Shown here: piece by piece, positions 23,411 to 37,000 of the stretch
Position numbering within the stretch: position 1 is the stretch's first letter
Layout of the letters: the number at the start of each line of letters is the position of its first letter
Assembly (NCBI GenBank): GCA_032209605.1
Contig: JASFXZ010000018.1
Coordinates: 4,901,904-4,965,903, forward strand
Reading direction: 5' to 3'
DNA from: Mactromeris polynyma
Taxonomy: Eukaryota; Mollusca; Bivalvia; Venerida; Mactridae
Length of the DNA: 64,000 nt
Made by a program: the position numbers and the translations under genes
The notes under the pieces: model-generated
Databases searched by the model: none
The model's input: only the letters and a program-made list of their open reading frames with translations
Told to the model about the DNA's origin: nothing

Positions 23411-24200
23411 ATTGTTGAAATGGGATTATTGATGCGCCGGGGGGTCAAGATTAGCCCCGCCCCGGGGGTCAAGATTGGTCCCGTCCCAGGGATCAAGATT
23501 AGTCCCGCCCCAGGGGTCACATGTTTCACATATACTAATATAGGGAATATGTTCTTGTCCATAAACTTTCATGTTTAGTATGTAACATTTTCTTGTTGAC
23601 CCCTAGCAAGATTGTTCAAATTATGTCCTACGTGTCAACACTGGCACAGCCCCGGAGGTCACAGTCAACACTGGCACAGCCCCGGAGGTCACAGGTTGTC
23701 CATAGACATGTATTGTATTATGTCCCACGTGTCAACACTGGCACAGCCCCGGAGGTCACATGTTGTCCATAGACATGTATTGTGAAATATTTGAAATATT
23801 ATCCGAAGGCCCAAGACAGATAGCATAGATATTTGTTATGTGACATTGTTTATTTGATCCTCTACCAAGATTGTTTAAATCGTGGCCCTACGGCCAATAC
23901 TACGTACAGGGGGCACATGATTAATATAGAGGTGATAACTCTATATAATATATCGGGAATACTTTAGAAATGCTTCTTTCCCGTAACCACACGGGCTATG
24001 GCTTTGATATTTGGTATGTATGATTATTGTTTAGTGATCTCCTACCAAAATTAGCCTACAGTGGTCAAAACCTGCTCTATCCCAGGGTCACATGTTTTTT
24101 TATAGAGTTATATAAGAAATACCGTTGAAAATGGTATTGTCCAGAAGCATGCTTATCAAAGTTCCATGTGAACAATGCAGCCACTAGAGCGTTAGACACC
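23411..24200. repeat. molluscan-type interspersed repeat with short tandem subunits
   Basis: Repeated phrases 'ggggtcaagattagccccgccccg' style, 'ggtcacatgtttcacatatacta', 'cctaccaaaattgtt' and 'acactggcacagccccggaggtcaca' recur three to four times in different states of decay. A roughly 85-bp unit is duplicated around 23,630-23,790. The style is familiar from bivalve genomes (general knowledge). No coding capacity. Confidence 0.5.
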
Positions 24201-24772
24201 AAGGACCTCTTGTTATTCTCATAGAGAGTCTGGTTAAAACATTGTGCAATTTTCGGGCATGTACGGGTGATTTTTTGTCTTAATCGCCAGTAGAAACTGA
24301 TTTGTTAAGTGATTACTTGAATAGTTTGGAGTATCTTAGTTACCGCGGTGGGCGAAAATTGCGCTATAGAGGATGTGGGTATGGCAGAGTTGAAACGGTC
24401 ACTAACTCTGGAACTGTGACATTCGTGACATGATACACACATCACGCTTCTTGAGCTTTGCTCTCCTGTCTGTAACGCACGTGTATTTAAGTACAAAAGT
24501 TGATATAAGAAAGTAATCCATGTAGCGTATGTTGGTTTTTGCGTCGATGGACGAGTGGATGAACTGGACCCAGTAATTGCTATATCTTTATTAACTCTGT
24601 ATCCATGGTTACCACACGTAACTACAGTAAACCCTCAATAATAAGACCACCTTTGGGACCCTTGAACGCTGGTCTTAATCTTGGTTAATAGAGGTTGAAT
24701 AAATAACAAAGCAATCAAAACGGATTTGAAAACTATGTATTTAAGTCATTGCAAGGTTTGGACACATGAAAA
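24201..24772. other. unassigned spacer with a pogo-like terminal fragment
   Basis: At about 24,624-24,700, 'tacagtaaaccctcaataataagaccacc' followed by 'ggtcttaat' resembles the ends of pogo/Tigger-type elements (ACAGTAAAACCTC style). I found no matching inverted end nearby, so at most it is a fragment. Confidence 0.3.
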
Positions 24773-26157
24773 ATGCGCAAATTGCATTGTTTTGTATTAT
24801 GTTTAATTTGTTACGTACAACTAAGCTTTCTGTTACCAAGATTCCACCCGACTTGTTACTAACTCATATATATATGTATGAGTTGAAGTCCCTGACTTAG
24901 CATAAGTTACAATAGCTATATGTGTGATAATGCACGTGTTCGTTATGGCCCCATCTCTTAGTGAACAGTACACAGTTTGACACTTCAACAAAAAAATGTA
25001 CGCGTCCGGTTTTCAGGGGTAAAATCAGGATACAATATCGCATAATATCTGTCAGCGGGCGCTCTGTTTCTGGTTTCAGTCATTCATACATCTGTATGAT
25101 AAAGTTGTATGTTGCAGGAATTCACACATATTATAAGAAGACAATATACGAACTCGTAGGGCCTACTGTTATTCCTTATGTTATTCTATGCAATAAAATA
25201 CAATGAATCTTTGAAAAAACTATTCATAAAATAAATCAAGAAAGTTTCAAATTTGCGTTCAATCCTTTTTAGTTTTATTATCCTCGGTAAAAAACATATA
25301 CAAATATTGTGGTTAAGATAACCTGATATATTTTTATCGTATCTCGTACTTCCAAGATTTAACAAACAAGGGGAAATAATCGAGATACAATATTTATAAT
25401 TAACATTATGAATTACTTCCCAATTCCCCTTGAACATTAATCTAGATTCAACTATGATAGAAGATTTTACTACTGCAAACGGACTGTTTTATCATCATGC
25501 TGGTATACTGACGGTAATATTAAGGTATTTGTTGTACATAACAAAACATGGAAAATGTTCAGCACTTTCAGCAATATGATTCGTTCAGTACACACACCAT
25601 TTGTTCTCAGTGTAAGAAGAACAACACGAACTTAACAGTATCACAACATAAAATGTTTTTAGTGGCCATGACATGGACAGTTAACAGTCACTTGTACTAA
25701 ATTTTGCATTAAACATGTATTTTGATTTGAGTTAATTAACAGTGACCTTGAATGAATCCTAGTAGAGTGTGGTTGATTTTGTTATAATACAAGAGTATTT
25801 TATATTTAAACTAGTTATACTATATAGATTATCTTTAAAAATGATCTCACGTCGCAAACGTTTACCATTTATTTTCAGCGAATTACCATCTATATAAGTT
25901 TATTCGCGCATAACGTGTATTATCTACCTATTGTTACCATTCAAGTGTTACATACTTAAGTTTATAATCGACAATCATAGTATTGTAGGTATCTCACATA
26001 TTGTGTCTACAACTTCCGTATTCAAATTCTTGTTTGCAGCTCACGTTTATGTAAGTAAATATTATAAATGATTTATAGCGACAAAGTTACATTTTGAGGG
26101 AAATATAGTGGCCGAGGGGCGGGTAAATAACCATATGTGGCTGCTGCTTTACAATTA

Positions 26158-26224
26158 TTTGACTTGATTTGGGTAGAGCGCTTGCCTCCTGATCCGAAAG
26201 TCGAGAGTTCGAGTCCCCCTAATG
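26158..26224 (+). repeat. tRNA-like sequence in the duplicated block
   Basis: Contains TTGATTTGGGTAGAGCGC (A box like) and GAGAGTTCGAGTCCCCC (B box like), with GATCCGA in the anticodon-arm position. The second copy at 60,893-60,956 is more decayed and has been interrupted by a SINE. Confidence 0.5.
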
Positions 26225-26367
26225 CGAGGTTGAATCGCGAACTTCACGATCTCTGAATTGGGTGCGAGTACTGGTTAATATTACAGGAGTGAGTAAAATA
26301 CCTTCTTAACTTGTTCCCAATCGATGTAAAATAATTACAATTAAGACTGGAATAAAGGTTACAATGT

Positions 26368-27565
26368 GTTTCGAACTGCGTATGGCGACCGCCTTTGCTT
26401 CTCCAACTGTGTATTGAGGCCGACTTTGCTTCTCGAACTGTGTATTGCGACCGACTTTGCTTCTCAAACTGTGTATTGCGACCGACTTTGCTTCTCAAAC
26501 TGTGTATTGCGACCGACTTTGCTTCTTGAACTGTGTATTGCGACCGACTTTGCTTCTCAAACTGTGTATTGCGACCGACTTTGCTTCTCGAACTGTGTAT
26601 TGCGACCGACTTTGCTTCTCAAACTGTGTATTGCGACCGACTTTGCTTCTTGAACTGTGTATTGCGACCGACTTTGCTTCTCAAACTGTGTATTGCGACC
26701 GACTTTGCTTCTCGAACTGTGTATTGCGACCGACTTTGCTTCTCAAACTGTGTATTGCGACCAACTTTGTTTCTCAAACTGTGTATTGCGACCAACTTTG
26801 CTTCTCAAACTGTGTATTGAGACCGACTTTGCTTCTCAAACTGTGTATTGCGACCGACTTAGTTTCTCGAACTGTGTATTGCAACCGACTTTGTTTGTCG
26901 AACTGTGTATTGCGACCGACTTTGTTTGTCGAACTGTGTATTGCGACCAACTTTGTTTGTCGTACTGTGTATTGCGACCAACTTTGTTTCTCCAACTGTG
27001 TATTGAGGCCGACTTTGCTTCTCGAACTGTGTATTGCGACCGACTTTGCTTCTCAAACTGTGTATTGCGACCGACTTTGCTTCTCGAACTGTGTATTGCG
27101 ACCGACTTTGCTTCTCAAACTGTGTATTGCGACCGACTTTGCTTCTCGAACTGTGTATTGCGACCGACTTTGCTTCTCAAACTGTGTATTGCGACCAACT
27201 TTGCTTCTCAAACTGTGTATGGCGACCGACTTTGCTTCTCAAACTGTGTATTGCGACCAACTTAGTTTCTCGAACTGTGTATTGCAACCGACTTTGTTTG
27301 TCGAACTGTGTATTGTGACCGACTTTGCTTCTCAAACTGTGTATTGCGACCGACGTTTTTTTCGAACTGTGTATTGCGACCGACTTTGTTTGTCGAACTG
27401 TGTATTGTGACCGACTTTGTTTGTCGAACTGTGTATTGCGACCGACTTTGCTTCTCAAACTGTGTATTGCGACCGACGTTTTTTTCGAACTGTGTATTGC
27501 GACCGACTTTTTTTCGAACTGTGTATTGCGACCGACTTTGTTGATCGAACTGTGTAGTGCGGTCA
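26368..27565. repeat. 31-bp satellite, about 38 units
   Basis: The unit is TGTGTATTGCGACCGACTTT + GCTTCTCAAAC. Since 31 is not a multiple of 3, the translated pattern cycles through three phases, and stop-free units give ORFs up to 321 codons on the plus strand and up to 130 on the minus; these are artefacts. A diverged TTTGTTTGTCGAAC subtype occurs at 26,880-26,980 and again after 27,290. In the duplicated block at 61,690-61,760 only about two decayed units occupy the same place. Confidence 0.95.
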
Positions 27566-27918
27566 ACATAACTGCGGCCGACTTTGTCGTTTTTCAAGGT
27601 GAATCAAATCTTAAATATAATTAAGAAACTGTGTTCTTCACCAGTTTGATCATACAATAGCGTGCATGGTTATAGCGACGTGAAGTAGATAATCGCAGAT
27701 ATTGTTATTCAATATTTTGACTATCATATTGATCTAAATTTAACATTATTTAGTTTAGAACTTCCTTGTACAATAGTTTGTGCAATTATGAACAAATAAA
27801 AAAAATATCCTTTTAATCAACTTGGACCCTTTCCAATATATTCATAAACAACAAACTGTAAATTTAGTGGCACATCATTGGCATGCTATGGATAACGCAT
27901 ACCCGCTGTAATGTTTTA

Positions 27919-28089
27919 ATGTTGAATTACATTCTGGTGTTAATGTCAGCTATGTTTCATTTATGGTATGTTCTCTTTTTACTTGGTTCTGTGGAGACAA
28001 TCATCTTAACAGATAATGGATACAAGGACATTTTTATTGTAATTGAAGACATAGTAAGTGAAGATACAAGACTCATTGACAGAATCAAG
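27919..28089 (+). CDS. CLCA: CLCA exon 1 (signal peptide and start of mature protein)
   Basis: 57 codons, phase 0 at the donor AAG/GTGAGT. The start was placed at 27,919, not at the in-frame ATG at 27,883, because the paralogous exon at 62,058 begins at the same codon. A hydrophobic stretch is followed by ILTDNGYKDIFIVIED, the typical CLCA mature N-terminus (NGYxDIxIxI). Confidence 0.92.
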
Positions 28090-31000
28090 GTGAGTGGTAG
28101 ACAATGACATGCTCTTGCTGATTATAGTATTACAGTATAGTGCTGTTAGATCGACTGCAAACTGGTGCATGAACTTTCCGGACCGGTCCGTGTCAATTAA
28201 GGTAAGGAAGTGCTCTCGTTCGTAAAACTATTATAGATGTTTGATTCACTTTTCTATCAAACACAATAGCGACTTCCCCCCGTCGAGCGTATGGAAAAAA
28301 AGCACAGACAACTCTGAACATCCGTATTGAAATGAATTGGACCAGGTAATCGCCTGTTTTCAAATTGCCGAAATTGGTTTTTTTATAATGTCTACACATC
28401 GTTAAATTATCATTTTTTAATTCTGCACAAGTTTAAGTTAAGGTATATAGATAGATAGATTTATTTTGGCACAATATCACTAACAATACTCAACACAGTA
28501 CATACAAAACAATTTACAACACAATGATTATTACAAAAATATTACAAAGCTTAGGTAAAGATAAAAGGAAATAATACTAACTAAATTATGACAATAGTTA
28601 AAGTTAATACATACACAACAGAAGTTTAGGAAGTTGATATAACAAGGTAACATTAAGACACTTTGCAATAACATAGCTATTTTAAGAATACAATATATGG
28701 ATCTTATACCAAGGATAACCCATTAAAGTTGCTGAACAGCACTTATTTCCAATGGGGTCCTTTAAAACTGTATGACAAAACAATATAAAGATATAACGTG
28801 GCTACAAATATAGAATTTATGTAATTTTAAGATTCTTATAAAGTTTTTAAATGTAACTATACATATATTGAATTGTTACTAGCTGAAACAAATATTTAAA
28901 AATAGATAAATAAATCATAAGTTAAATAGATTTAAATATGTCATAATAAGAATCACAGCATACTTATAGTAAAACAGGATTTACAACAGTTTTATGACAG
29001 ATTTAATTTTACATCACAGCTATTACCTAGTTTAACTGTCTTGCCTCAGTAAAGTGTTTCTTTACGGCTGTCTTAAAATTCTGTTTATGATCGATTGTCT
29101 TTATAAAATCTGGTAGAGCATTCCAGTCAGTAATTGTCTGATAATAAAAAGTTTCTGACTCACAGCTTGTAATTTTTGGAATTACAAAAATTGTATTTGC
29201 TAAAACAAGTTCTGGTGTGTATCGTTGCTACTTTTATGAAATTAGTATTTATATAGGAAGGGCATTTCTCATGGTAAATATTAAAAGCATGGTTCAGTCT
29301 AGGTTTTTTGCTCTGTCTGTAACATTTAATAAATTTATATGTTCAATAATGGTACCTGTAATACTTGCTCTTGGGGGAAGATCAAGAACAAAACGAATAA
29401 TTTTATTTTGGGCAACTTGTAACTTGTCTTTAAGTTTCTTATTGAGACCGACGTACCATGCTGAACAGGAGTAGTCATTATGACATTGAACTAAAGCGGA
29501 TGCCAGTGTAAGTTTTGTTTTCTGTCTAAAATATTTGAAATGTCTGTACAGGAACTTTACACGTGAGTTGACCTTTTTAAATAATTTATGTTGTCTACAA
29601 TAAGTTCGCAGTTTAAGTGTTTATCGATAGCCAGTCCCAAATATTTTACTGAGTCGGTACTTGGAATTTCATGGTTATTACATTTTACTTTAAAAGAATG
29701 GACCTTACTCAGTTGTCTTTGAGTCCCGAACATTCTGTTTTACCTAAGTGAGGACTTAAAGTAATGTCATCCGCGCGGTGCTTTAGATGTGACTCCATGT
29801 AGTAAAGGACTAATGTACTTCGGTGGAAGTTGAACTTTACGCTGTGGCAATATTTCGCAAATTTTGTACATTCACGAAATTCTTAAACGTTACCACCGCG
29901 CAAACAGTAAATCGCATCAACTGTGTGACAAATGTATAGGGAAATGGTAAAACTCCATCACCAGATGCATTCTGGAAGTCGGTTCTAAACGTGGATGGGT
30001 TCTGGATCCTTATCAAATTATGAGTAGTAGTCCCCTATATTTACTATACTAGTGGCTAATTTACGGACATCGTTACAATCTCATGTGGTATTGTGCATAG
30101 TCAATCCCAGAGCATACAAACTGCCTGCATAAAACCTGTAGTACCGTTTACTTCGACATTGAAACTGAACGTAATTTTAAAATCCTGATTCAGATGTATT
30201 TATTATTCTTTTGTCTTAACGACTATTTAACTGTCAATGAACACATATTAGATAACTGGGTCTAATGCATTTGTATCATCGCACTATCCGAAGAACTGAT
30301 ATTATAATGTTATCAATCAAGTTATATCGTATTGGCCTTGTTATTTGGCCAAGGACTGTCATACTTACCCTCTGTATAGGTCGCCTGTTTTTGTATTATC
30401 ACATAATAACTAATTGTTTGAATAGTTTGATACAAAACTTCGCCCAGTGCAAATTCTCATGCTTCGGTGGATTGGTTCATTAGATCTCCCTTCATTAGAG
30501 GCTGCGTAAAGCCATTTACACTAAACTAGATTGTCTCCCTTCCACACGAAAATGATACCTGTCAATAAATGGTCGATAATCGATAGAGGCTCCACATTAA
30601 CACCGATTTTGTAAACTTATTTTCTCCTTTATCAAGGGTTAGTAACCAGTAGCAATCGATAAATTTCCAGCAACGACAATGTTTACGACAACGTAAACTT
30701 GCCCGCAAGCATTTTGGGAGACAAAGAAAAGATTGAATAATTAAGACTTTCATGGTCTGTTTTAATTTTTTTAAACAAAATGATGTCACTTAAAATACAG
30801 CACGTCTTTAAAGCAAGAGTTCTTCTTATTGAATGCTTAACGAAGGCTTAGCGAATACTCCGGAATTGTCGTAATGTAACTAAGACTTCGTTCATGAAAT
30901 GACCTCATGAAGGAAGACAATGAAATCAGTGAAAATGAAGCCAAAGACGATATCTTTGAGGACATGAAAAGCACTTACAGAAAAGCCATGATGAACATTT

Positions 31001-34000
31001 TTGCTAATAAACTGGTGTGGTTTGATAACATCAAGAAAGATCCCACCTACAAGGCTATAAAGAAAATGGAAGAAGGCTATGAAGCAGAGGAAGCTTTAAA
31101 GTATGCTATTCTTAAACGGAGATTTCTGTTCGATAAAGTACTTGGAAGTTACGACATTCCCCAGTTGGAAGTAGATGAGGATGCCAAACTAATGGATGAT
31201 TCATCGTAGACTGAAATCACGAATAAGAATGCGAGTTAAATGCGAATGATAATAGTGGCTAGCCTAAGGAAACCTCGTGTGAGGTCTCATCACTATGTGT
31301 TGACAGCAAGGGACTCACTGCAGATCACAAACACCACTTGGACATAGATTTATCTATCACAATAGTTTATCAAGAACACTTTGTTATGTCAGTTTTTTTG
31401 AATAAAATAGGAGTTGAACACAAGATTGTATACAAAGAATTGGAATAGACAGTCAGAAGGATGGATGGGGAAGAAGTAAACAGTACCTTAATGTTGATTA
31501 TATGCCAAGTTTCAATGCAATCCATTGAAAACTAACGTAGTTTGCAACATAAACTATAAGTTATTACATGTGTTCTAAAAGGAGACTTCAATTCAAAGGG
31601 GTAGACTTAAAAAACATTTTGATGGATGTACAGCAAATTTATGTCTTGCACATCGACAAATCATTATCATTGTACTTGTATTATCAAATTGAACTGCAAT
31701 CCCTTCAAAACTAATGAAGTAGTTAGCCACACAAACAACATATGTTGTATATCGGACAGAATAACCAATAGCCCGACCTGCAGACAGGGTGATTCTAGTA
31801 TTCCCATTGACAAACACTGTAGGCATAAATACTACTACGATCATTATTTTGTAAAACTTATTTAATAAATATTCTAGCTATTTAGTTAAACTTTCCAGGA
31901 AGCAGTCACCCAGAGTTAAAAGCTCGACTCTACATATCATGCAAACTAAGTATTAACTGTCCCACAGGAAGAAAAATGCTCAGCAACTACAAGTGAACAA
32001 AATCGATCCACTTTTAAACTATTAAAACTTTGATAGTTTCTGGCGAAATTGTTATTAATATTATAACTAAATAATTTCATATTAGTGTGTACCAAGATCA
32101 GCCCTCTTATCAATGAAAAGTATGTGCAAATGCAAAATATGGGCAGTTTTGTGTTAACATAAACCACTAAAAAATCTCATAGCTAATAACAAATAATAAT
32201 GACCATGAAATGACTCAATGAGTTGCCAGTGTTTCAGCTCACAATTACCAACTTCTAGAACAGACACATTCTGCTATACTACTATTTTTTACCCCTGTTA
32301 ATATTAAGACGTTTACTTGAAACGGCTTATTTGAAAAAATTATGAGATGTAGAGAGGTTCCATATCTATAATAAAATCATTACATTCGCGCTTTCATGAT
32401 ACTATTTTATGTGAAAATGTGTTATGTCTGGTCAACTAAACTCATAATTACAAGTCATATGAATACATGTACATACATTTTGTTAAATCAAGAAATAAGA
32501 TGTACTAGTCATCTATACAATATCATGAATACATGTTTAAATTACTGGTATACATCATTCTTATAGATACCACTGTACATTTTTTATACATGTACCTTAT
32601 TGGAAGTTATTACTGAAGTAGACAAAAACGCATACGCAAAACGTCTAGTTTTCACTACCTTTTCGTTACCAGATTGTAGCAATTCCCCAAACTTTAGTAT
32701 GTTTGGATGTTGTCTATAATAAAAAGGGATCTGCTAGTTTATATAGCTATTAAAAACTTTACATTCAAACAAAAAATGAAACTCATCTTCTAAACTATTG
32801 CAGAAGTGACATTTTCTTTCATATACTGGTGTTGTGTTGGGTTTAGTCCAACGGTCCACTTCAATGTGTAATATATGGAATGATACTCTAAATCTTGTTA
32901 ATGCTTTTCTATATTAATTTACCAGCACTATGTCTAAATAAGGCTGAAATTTGAGGTTTGAAATTAATTTGTATGTATTTGCTCTGATTGATTATTCAAT
33001 ATCACTATTCTGATCCTGTAAATATTGATCAGTTTATCTCTGTCTAACCATAGAAAACAATGATGTGTTATTTCCAAAAATACCATGCATCACTGTTTTG
33101 TACATTTCTGGCCAAAGATAACTTATTTGGGTACAATTCAAAGTTCTGTAACACCATATCATAAACAAGTCCAACATATTGTCAAAATTCTTATCCAATA
33201 TCTAACTGATAAGTCTAAAACATCATTCATGTAAAATTTCATCTTAAAAAGTTGCTTCATTGCTTGACCGGTCATAGAAATATTTAAGGATTTCTGCCAA
33301 ATGTTTATGTTTTGTAAACTCCATCTGACAGATTGGCAAATCAAATACATTTACTGCATTTTACATAAGTCACTCCGTCACTACAGGATGTTCATTGCTA
33401 CACTTCTATGTAAATATATTGTTCAAACTGCCCTTGTCTTCATGACAACACATTATTTAATGACAGTTAGCAGTCAAATGGAACTCTTCTCAGCATCCAA
33501 TAATCTTTCTTCAGCAGTGTCACTAAATAAAAAGAAAACAGAAAATGTTTGAATATTTTCACAAATACATGCATATGTACTTTATTTCCCATGGTCATTT
33601 TCCCCATTTCTCAGTTTCCAACAACTTGCAAATAGAAAACTTAGACTTTGTACCTAAGCACTTTTGGCATGATGAAAACCAAATGAATTATACATTATTG
33701 AATTTATTCAATACATACTTGTAGTGATGGCGCGATAATCGAAAATAATCGAAAAATCGTCGCTAGAAATCCGACAATGGCGACAATCAATTATGAACTA
33801 CAGTAACTGATTATGATCGGAAATTTTAACTGAAGTGTTAATTCAATAAGTGGATATTATATGAAGTTATAAACCCGGATATACATTCAAATTTTATAGT
33901 TATAAACCGGTGTCATTTATGTTTAATCAATTCATAAAAATGAATCAATTTTTTAAGTTAATAACCCGAATAAACATTCAAATTTTACAGTTATAAACCG

Positions 34001-37000
34001 GTGTCATTTATGTTTAATCAATCTTCATAAAGAAGTGTAACACAGTTACTAATTGATGTATAATTATAACAAAATAATACAAATCATCTAGTCAGAAGTA
34101 GTCACTAGTCATGTTACATAACTATCTATTTAGCAGTAGCAATAATCATTGCCACATTTTTTTGTTACTAGTTATTGTTTTTTAGCATTCTTACATATTT
34201 GTGTTTGGGACGTTTTTGTGAAAACGTGATTGTTAAGACTATCTAAGTTAAGACAGATTATATTTTGACACTGTAAATTTTGTCAATCTATTAAATCTTC
34301 TAAGCTATAGATAAAATCTTTGTTTACATCTATACTAGTACTAATCTGTACATAGATAATAGAACATCGTTGTGTTCAACTTATTCAGTCAAATACAAAT
34401 ATACAAAGTAAACATACAAAGAAATATTTATTGAATGATGAAATGATCTTATGATATAAGAGGAATGTAAAACCCCACTGGTGTTAAATGTAGCAAAAAG
34501 AGATCAATAAAGTTGTATAAATGAAATTAACTGTCATCATTATACTTTCACACACAAACTAAATATTTCGATTATTTCCGATTCGATAATAAGTTTTCAA
34601 ACCGACCCGATAACCGATTATGAAATCTGTCCAATTATCCATCTCTACATATTTGATAAACTTATTGTTCAAAACTTACCCTGATTGCCTTCCTGAAATA
34701 CTCTAATTGCTGCCATCATTGCTGTTTCAACAAAGAATTATGGCTTCAAACAGAAGCAGTAGTTCCATTACACCATTCTATGCACTTACAATGTGCGATT
34801 CTTGGATCTCATATCATTTAAAATTAAGAACTTGAAGCTATGTATAAGACAAGAACTAATAAGAACTATTATCATCAGTCAACAATTTGTAAAAATAATC
34901 ATCTTCTGGTACTGGCAACTGCTAAAATATATTTTTCAACAAAAGTTTATTATCCAGTGCTTTGTTTCTCAGTACACTTACACAAAATATGTTAAACACG
35001 CCTAAATGTGCTTGAACAAAATCACTCATGAGGTAGTGTCTGGTAAGATGGCTGGAGGTCATTGGTTTAATCCCGGCCATGTCATGCCCAAGGTGTACAA
35101 ATGGTATTTACAACTCTCTTACTTGACAATCAGCATATACATGTACATGTAAATGATAGAACAATAGATAAATAAGCTCTGTTTAGTATCTGTTGGATAG
35201 CCTAATGATTGTACAAGAGCTTTGTATGGTATCAACATATGTATCAACACATTGGTTGACCATAAATATGTAGTAGTTCAAGTAAATCAAGAGGAAAATT
35301 GCGCCCGATGTGGGGCTAGAACACACAACCCCCTGAACACTAGTATGGCGGTCTACCGACTGAGCTAAACAGGCAGCTGTCTAACCTAACAACTGGACAC
35401 TTCTTACGCTTCAGGCATTTGATACTCCTCCGCTATTGGGCGTCGAACACTTTTGCCACTATTGAAGTAAATCAAGGGGAAAAGTGTGCCCGATGTGGGA
35501 CCTGAACCCACAACCCCCTAAAGTTAACACTAGAGTATACAGCACTCTACCGACTAACGTCTAACCCAACAACATTACACTCCTCCCCCTTCCGGCATTT
35601 GAGACTCATCCACCATGGGCTGTCGAACACCGCTGCCACTATTGTAGTAAACCAAGGGAAAAGGTGTGCCCAATTTGGGGATCGAACCCTCAACCCCCTA
35701 AATACTATAGGGTATACAGCGCTCTACCAACTGCGCTAACCATGCGGCAGTCTAGCTCACCCCACTTCGCAGTAAATGAGTAATTAAACCTGTTGCAGGT
35801 ACATGTCATTTGCCTGCAGTCCGATATCCAAGATGATAGATAAGAGTCTAGCAGACTGAAATTGTTACTAAGAATAATATATTCATAAATTTCGTTCGAT
35901 CCTACCTCGGACGAGTTATTAGAATCATAATCTTACATACACTTTACCTGTATAGTGGAGTGTAGCAAATATGTTGTTTTGGCATCATCATCATCATGTC
36001 TAACTCGACAATCTGTCCCAGGATTAAGCGGTTGCCAACTGTCACCTAGTTGAACTTTCTGCACAAGTTACACGAATCATTGATGGCATGATGAATTGTT
36101 AATTCAGATTCACAAGTACCTGCGTGTAGCTAATACAATACACTTCCAATAAACGATAACAATTTAGCAGTTTACATCCCAAAAATCAAGCGTGAAACGT
36201 GCAGATAATGCCAGTTTTATTTACTCCATCGAGAAATTGCAACATCAAATGACTCGCAAAAACGTGCGATGATGCCTTACAATTCGTTTATTTCTTACAG
36301 ACGGGAACAACAACGCATCCTGTCGATAATGCCACTAATGTCTTTAAATCACCCACAAAATACGCATCATCAACCTCCTTTTGTCATAGAAATAACACAA
36401 AATCGTATAAAATCACCGCTGTCAACCCGATACACTCCATATTATTCATGTGACCTTTGAACCGAACCAAAGTGAAAGCTTTTTCTTATTGGTAAGTACG
36501 CACTGCACAAATACAATATATGCATATTTTGTTCCCGCGAGTGTAAGTGGTTACACAAATCTTATCTAGTTGACCACTTATTTTGTTACTTAATCACTCA
36601 AATTCGCGAATCATAACTAGGTAAATAGTAACACGAATCTTAAGTGAAATTCGCGAATTTGAGATATTAAGTAACATAATAAGTGGTCAACTAGATAAGA
36701 TTCGTGTTACCACTTACAGCTAGAAGCCAAACATGCATTTATAAATAAGTGGTAACACGAATCTAAAGTGAAATACGCGACTTTGAGTTATTAAGTAACA
36801 TAATTAAGTGGTCAACTAGATAAGTTCTTGTTACCACAGTAATACATTATAAAAAGGTAAGAGGTGGCAGTTCTGGGCACTTTCAAGCCTGTTCGTAGTA
36901 TTATGATATTTATCTTACCGAAAATGTATCACGAATATTAAATAGATAGATAGATATTTATCGTAATAATTAAGTGGTTAACACGAAACAATTCACGAAC

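Larger units (their letters stand above)
24773..28110 (+). repeat. segmental duplication, copy 1 (upstream region and first exon of CLCA)
   Basis: Blocks here recur in the same order and orientation at 54,738-62,250. Examples: 24,877-24,985 with 54,805-54,915; 25,118-25,160 with 56,185-56,225; 25,220-25,290 with 56,450-56,515; 25,440-25,540 with 59,008-59,105; 25,840-26,060 with 60,563-60,785; 26,095-26,275 with 60,830-61,110; 27,540-28,110 with 61,722-62,250. The left border falls near GCGCAAATTGCA in both. Copy 2 is about twice as long through insertions. Confidence 0.85.

Noticed and set aside
26366..27624. ORFs of up to 321 codons across the 31-bp array
   Set aside because: Stop-free satellite; open frames occur on both strands with periodic cysteine- or glutamine-rich peptides.
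27883..27918. upstream in-frame ATG as CLCA start
   Set aside because: The paralogous gene starts at the codon aligned with 27,919, and the extra 12 residues (MLWITHTRCNVL) are not part of a typical signal peptide.
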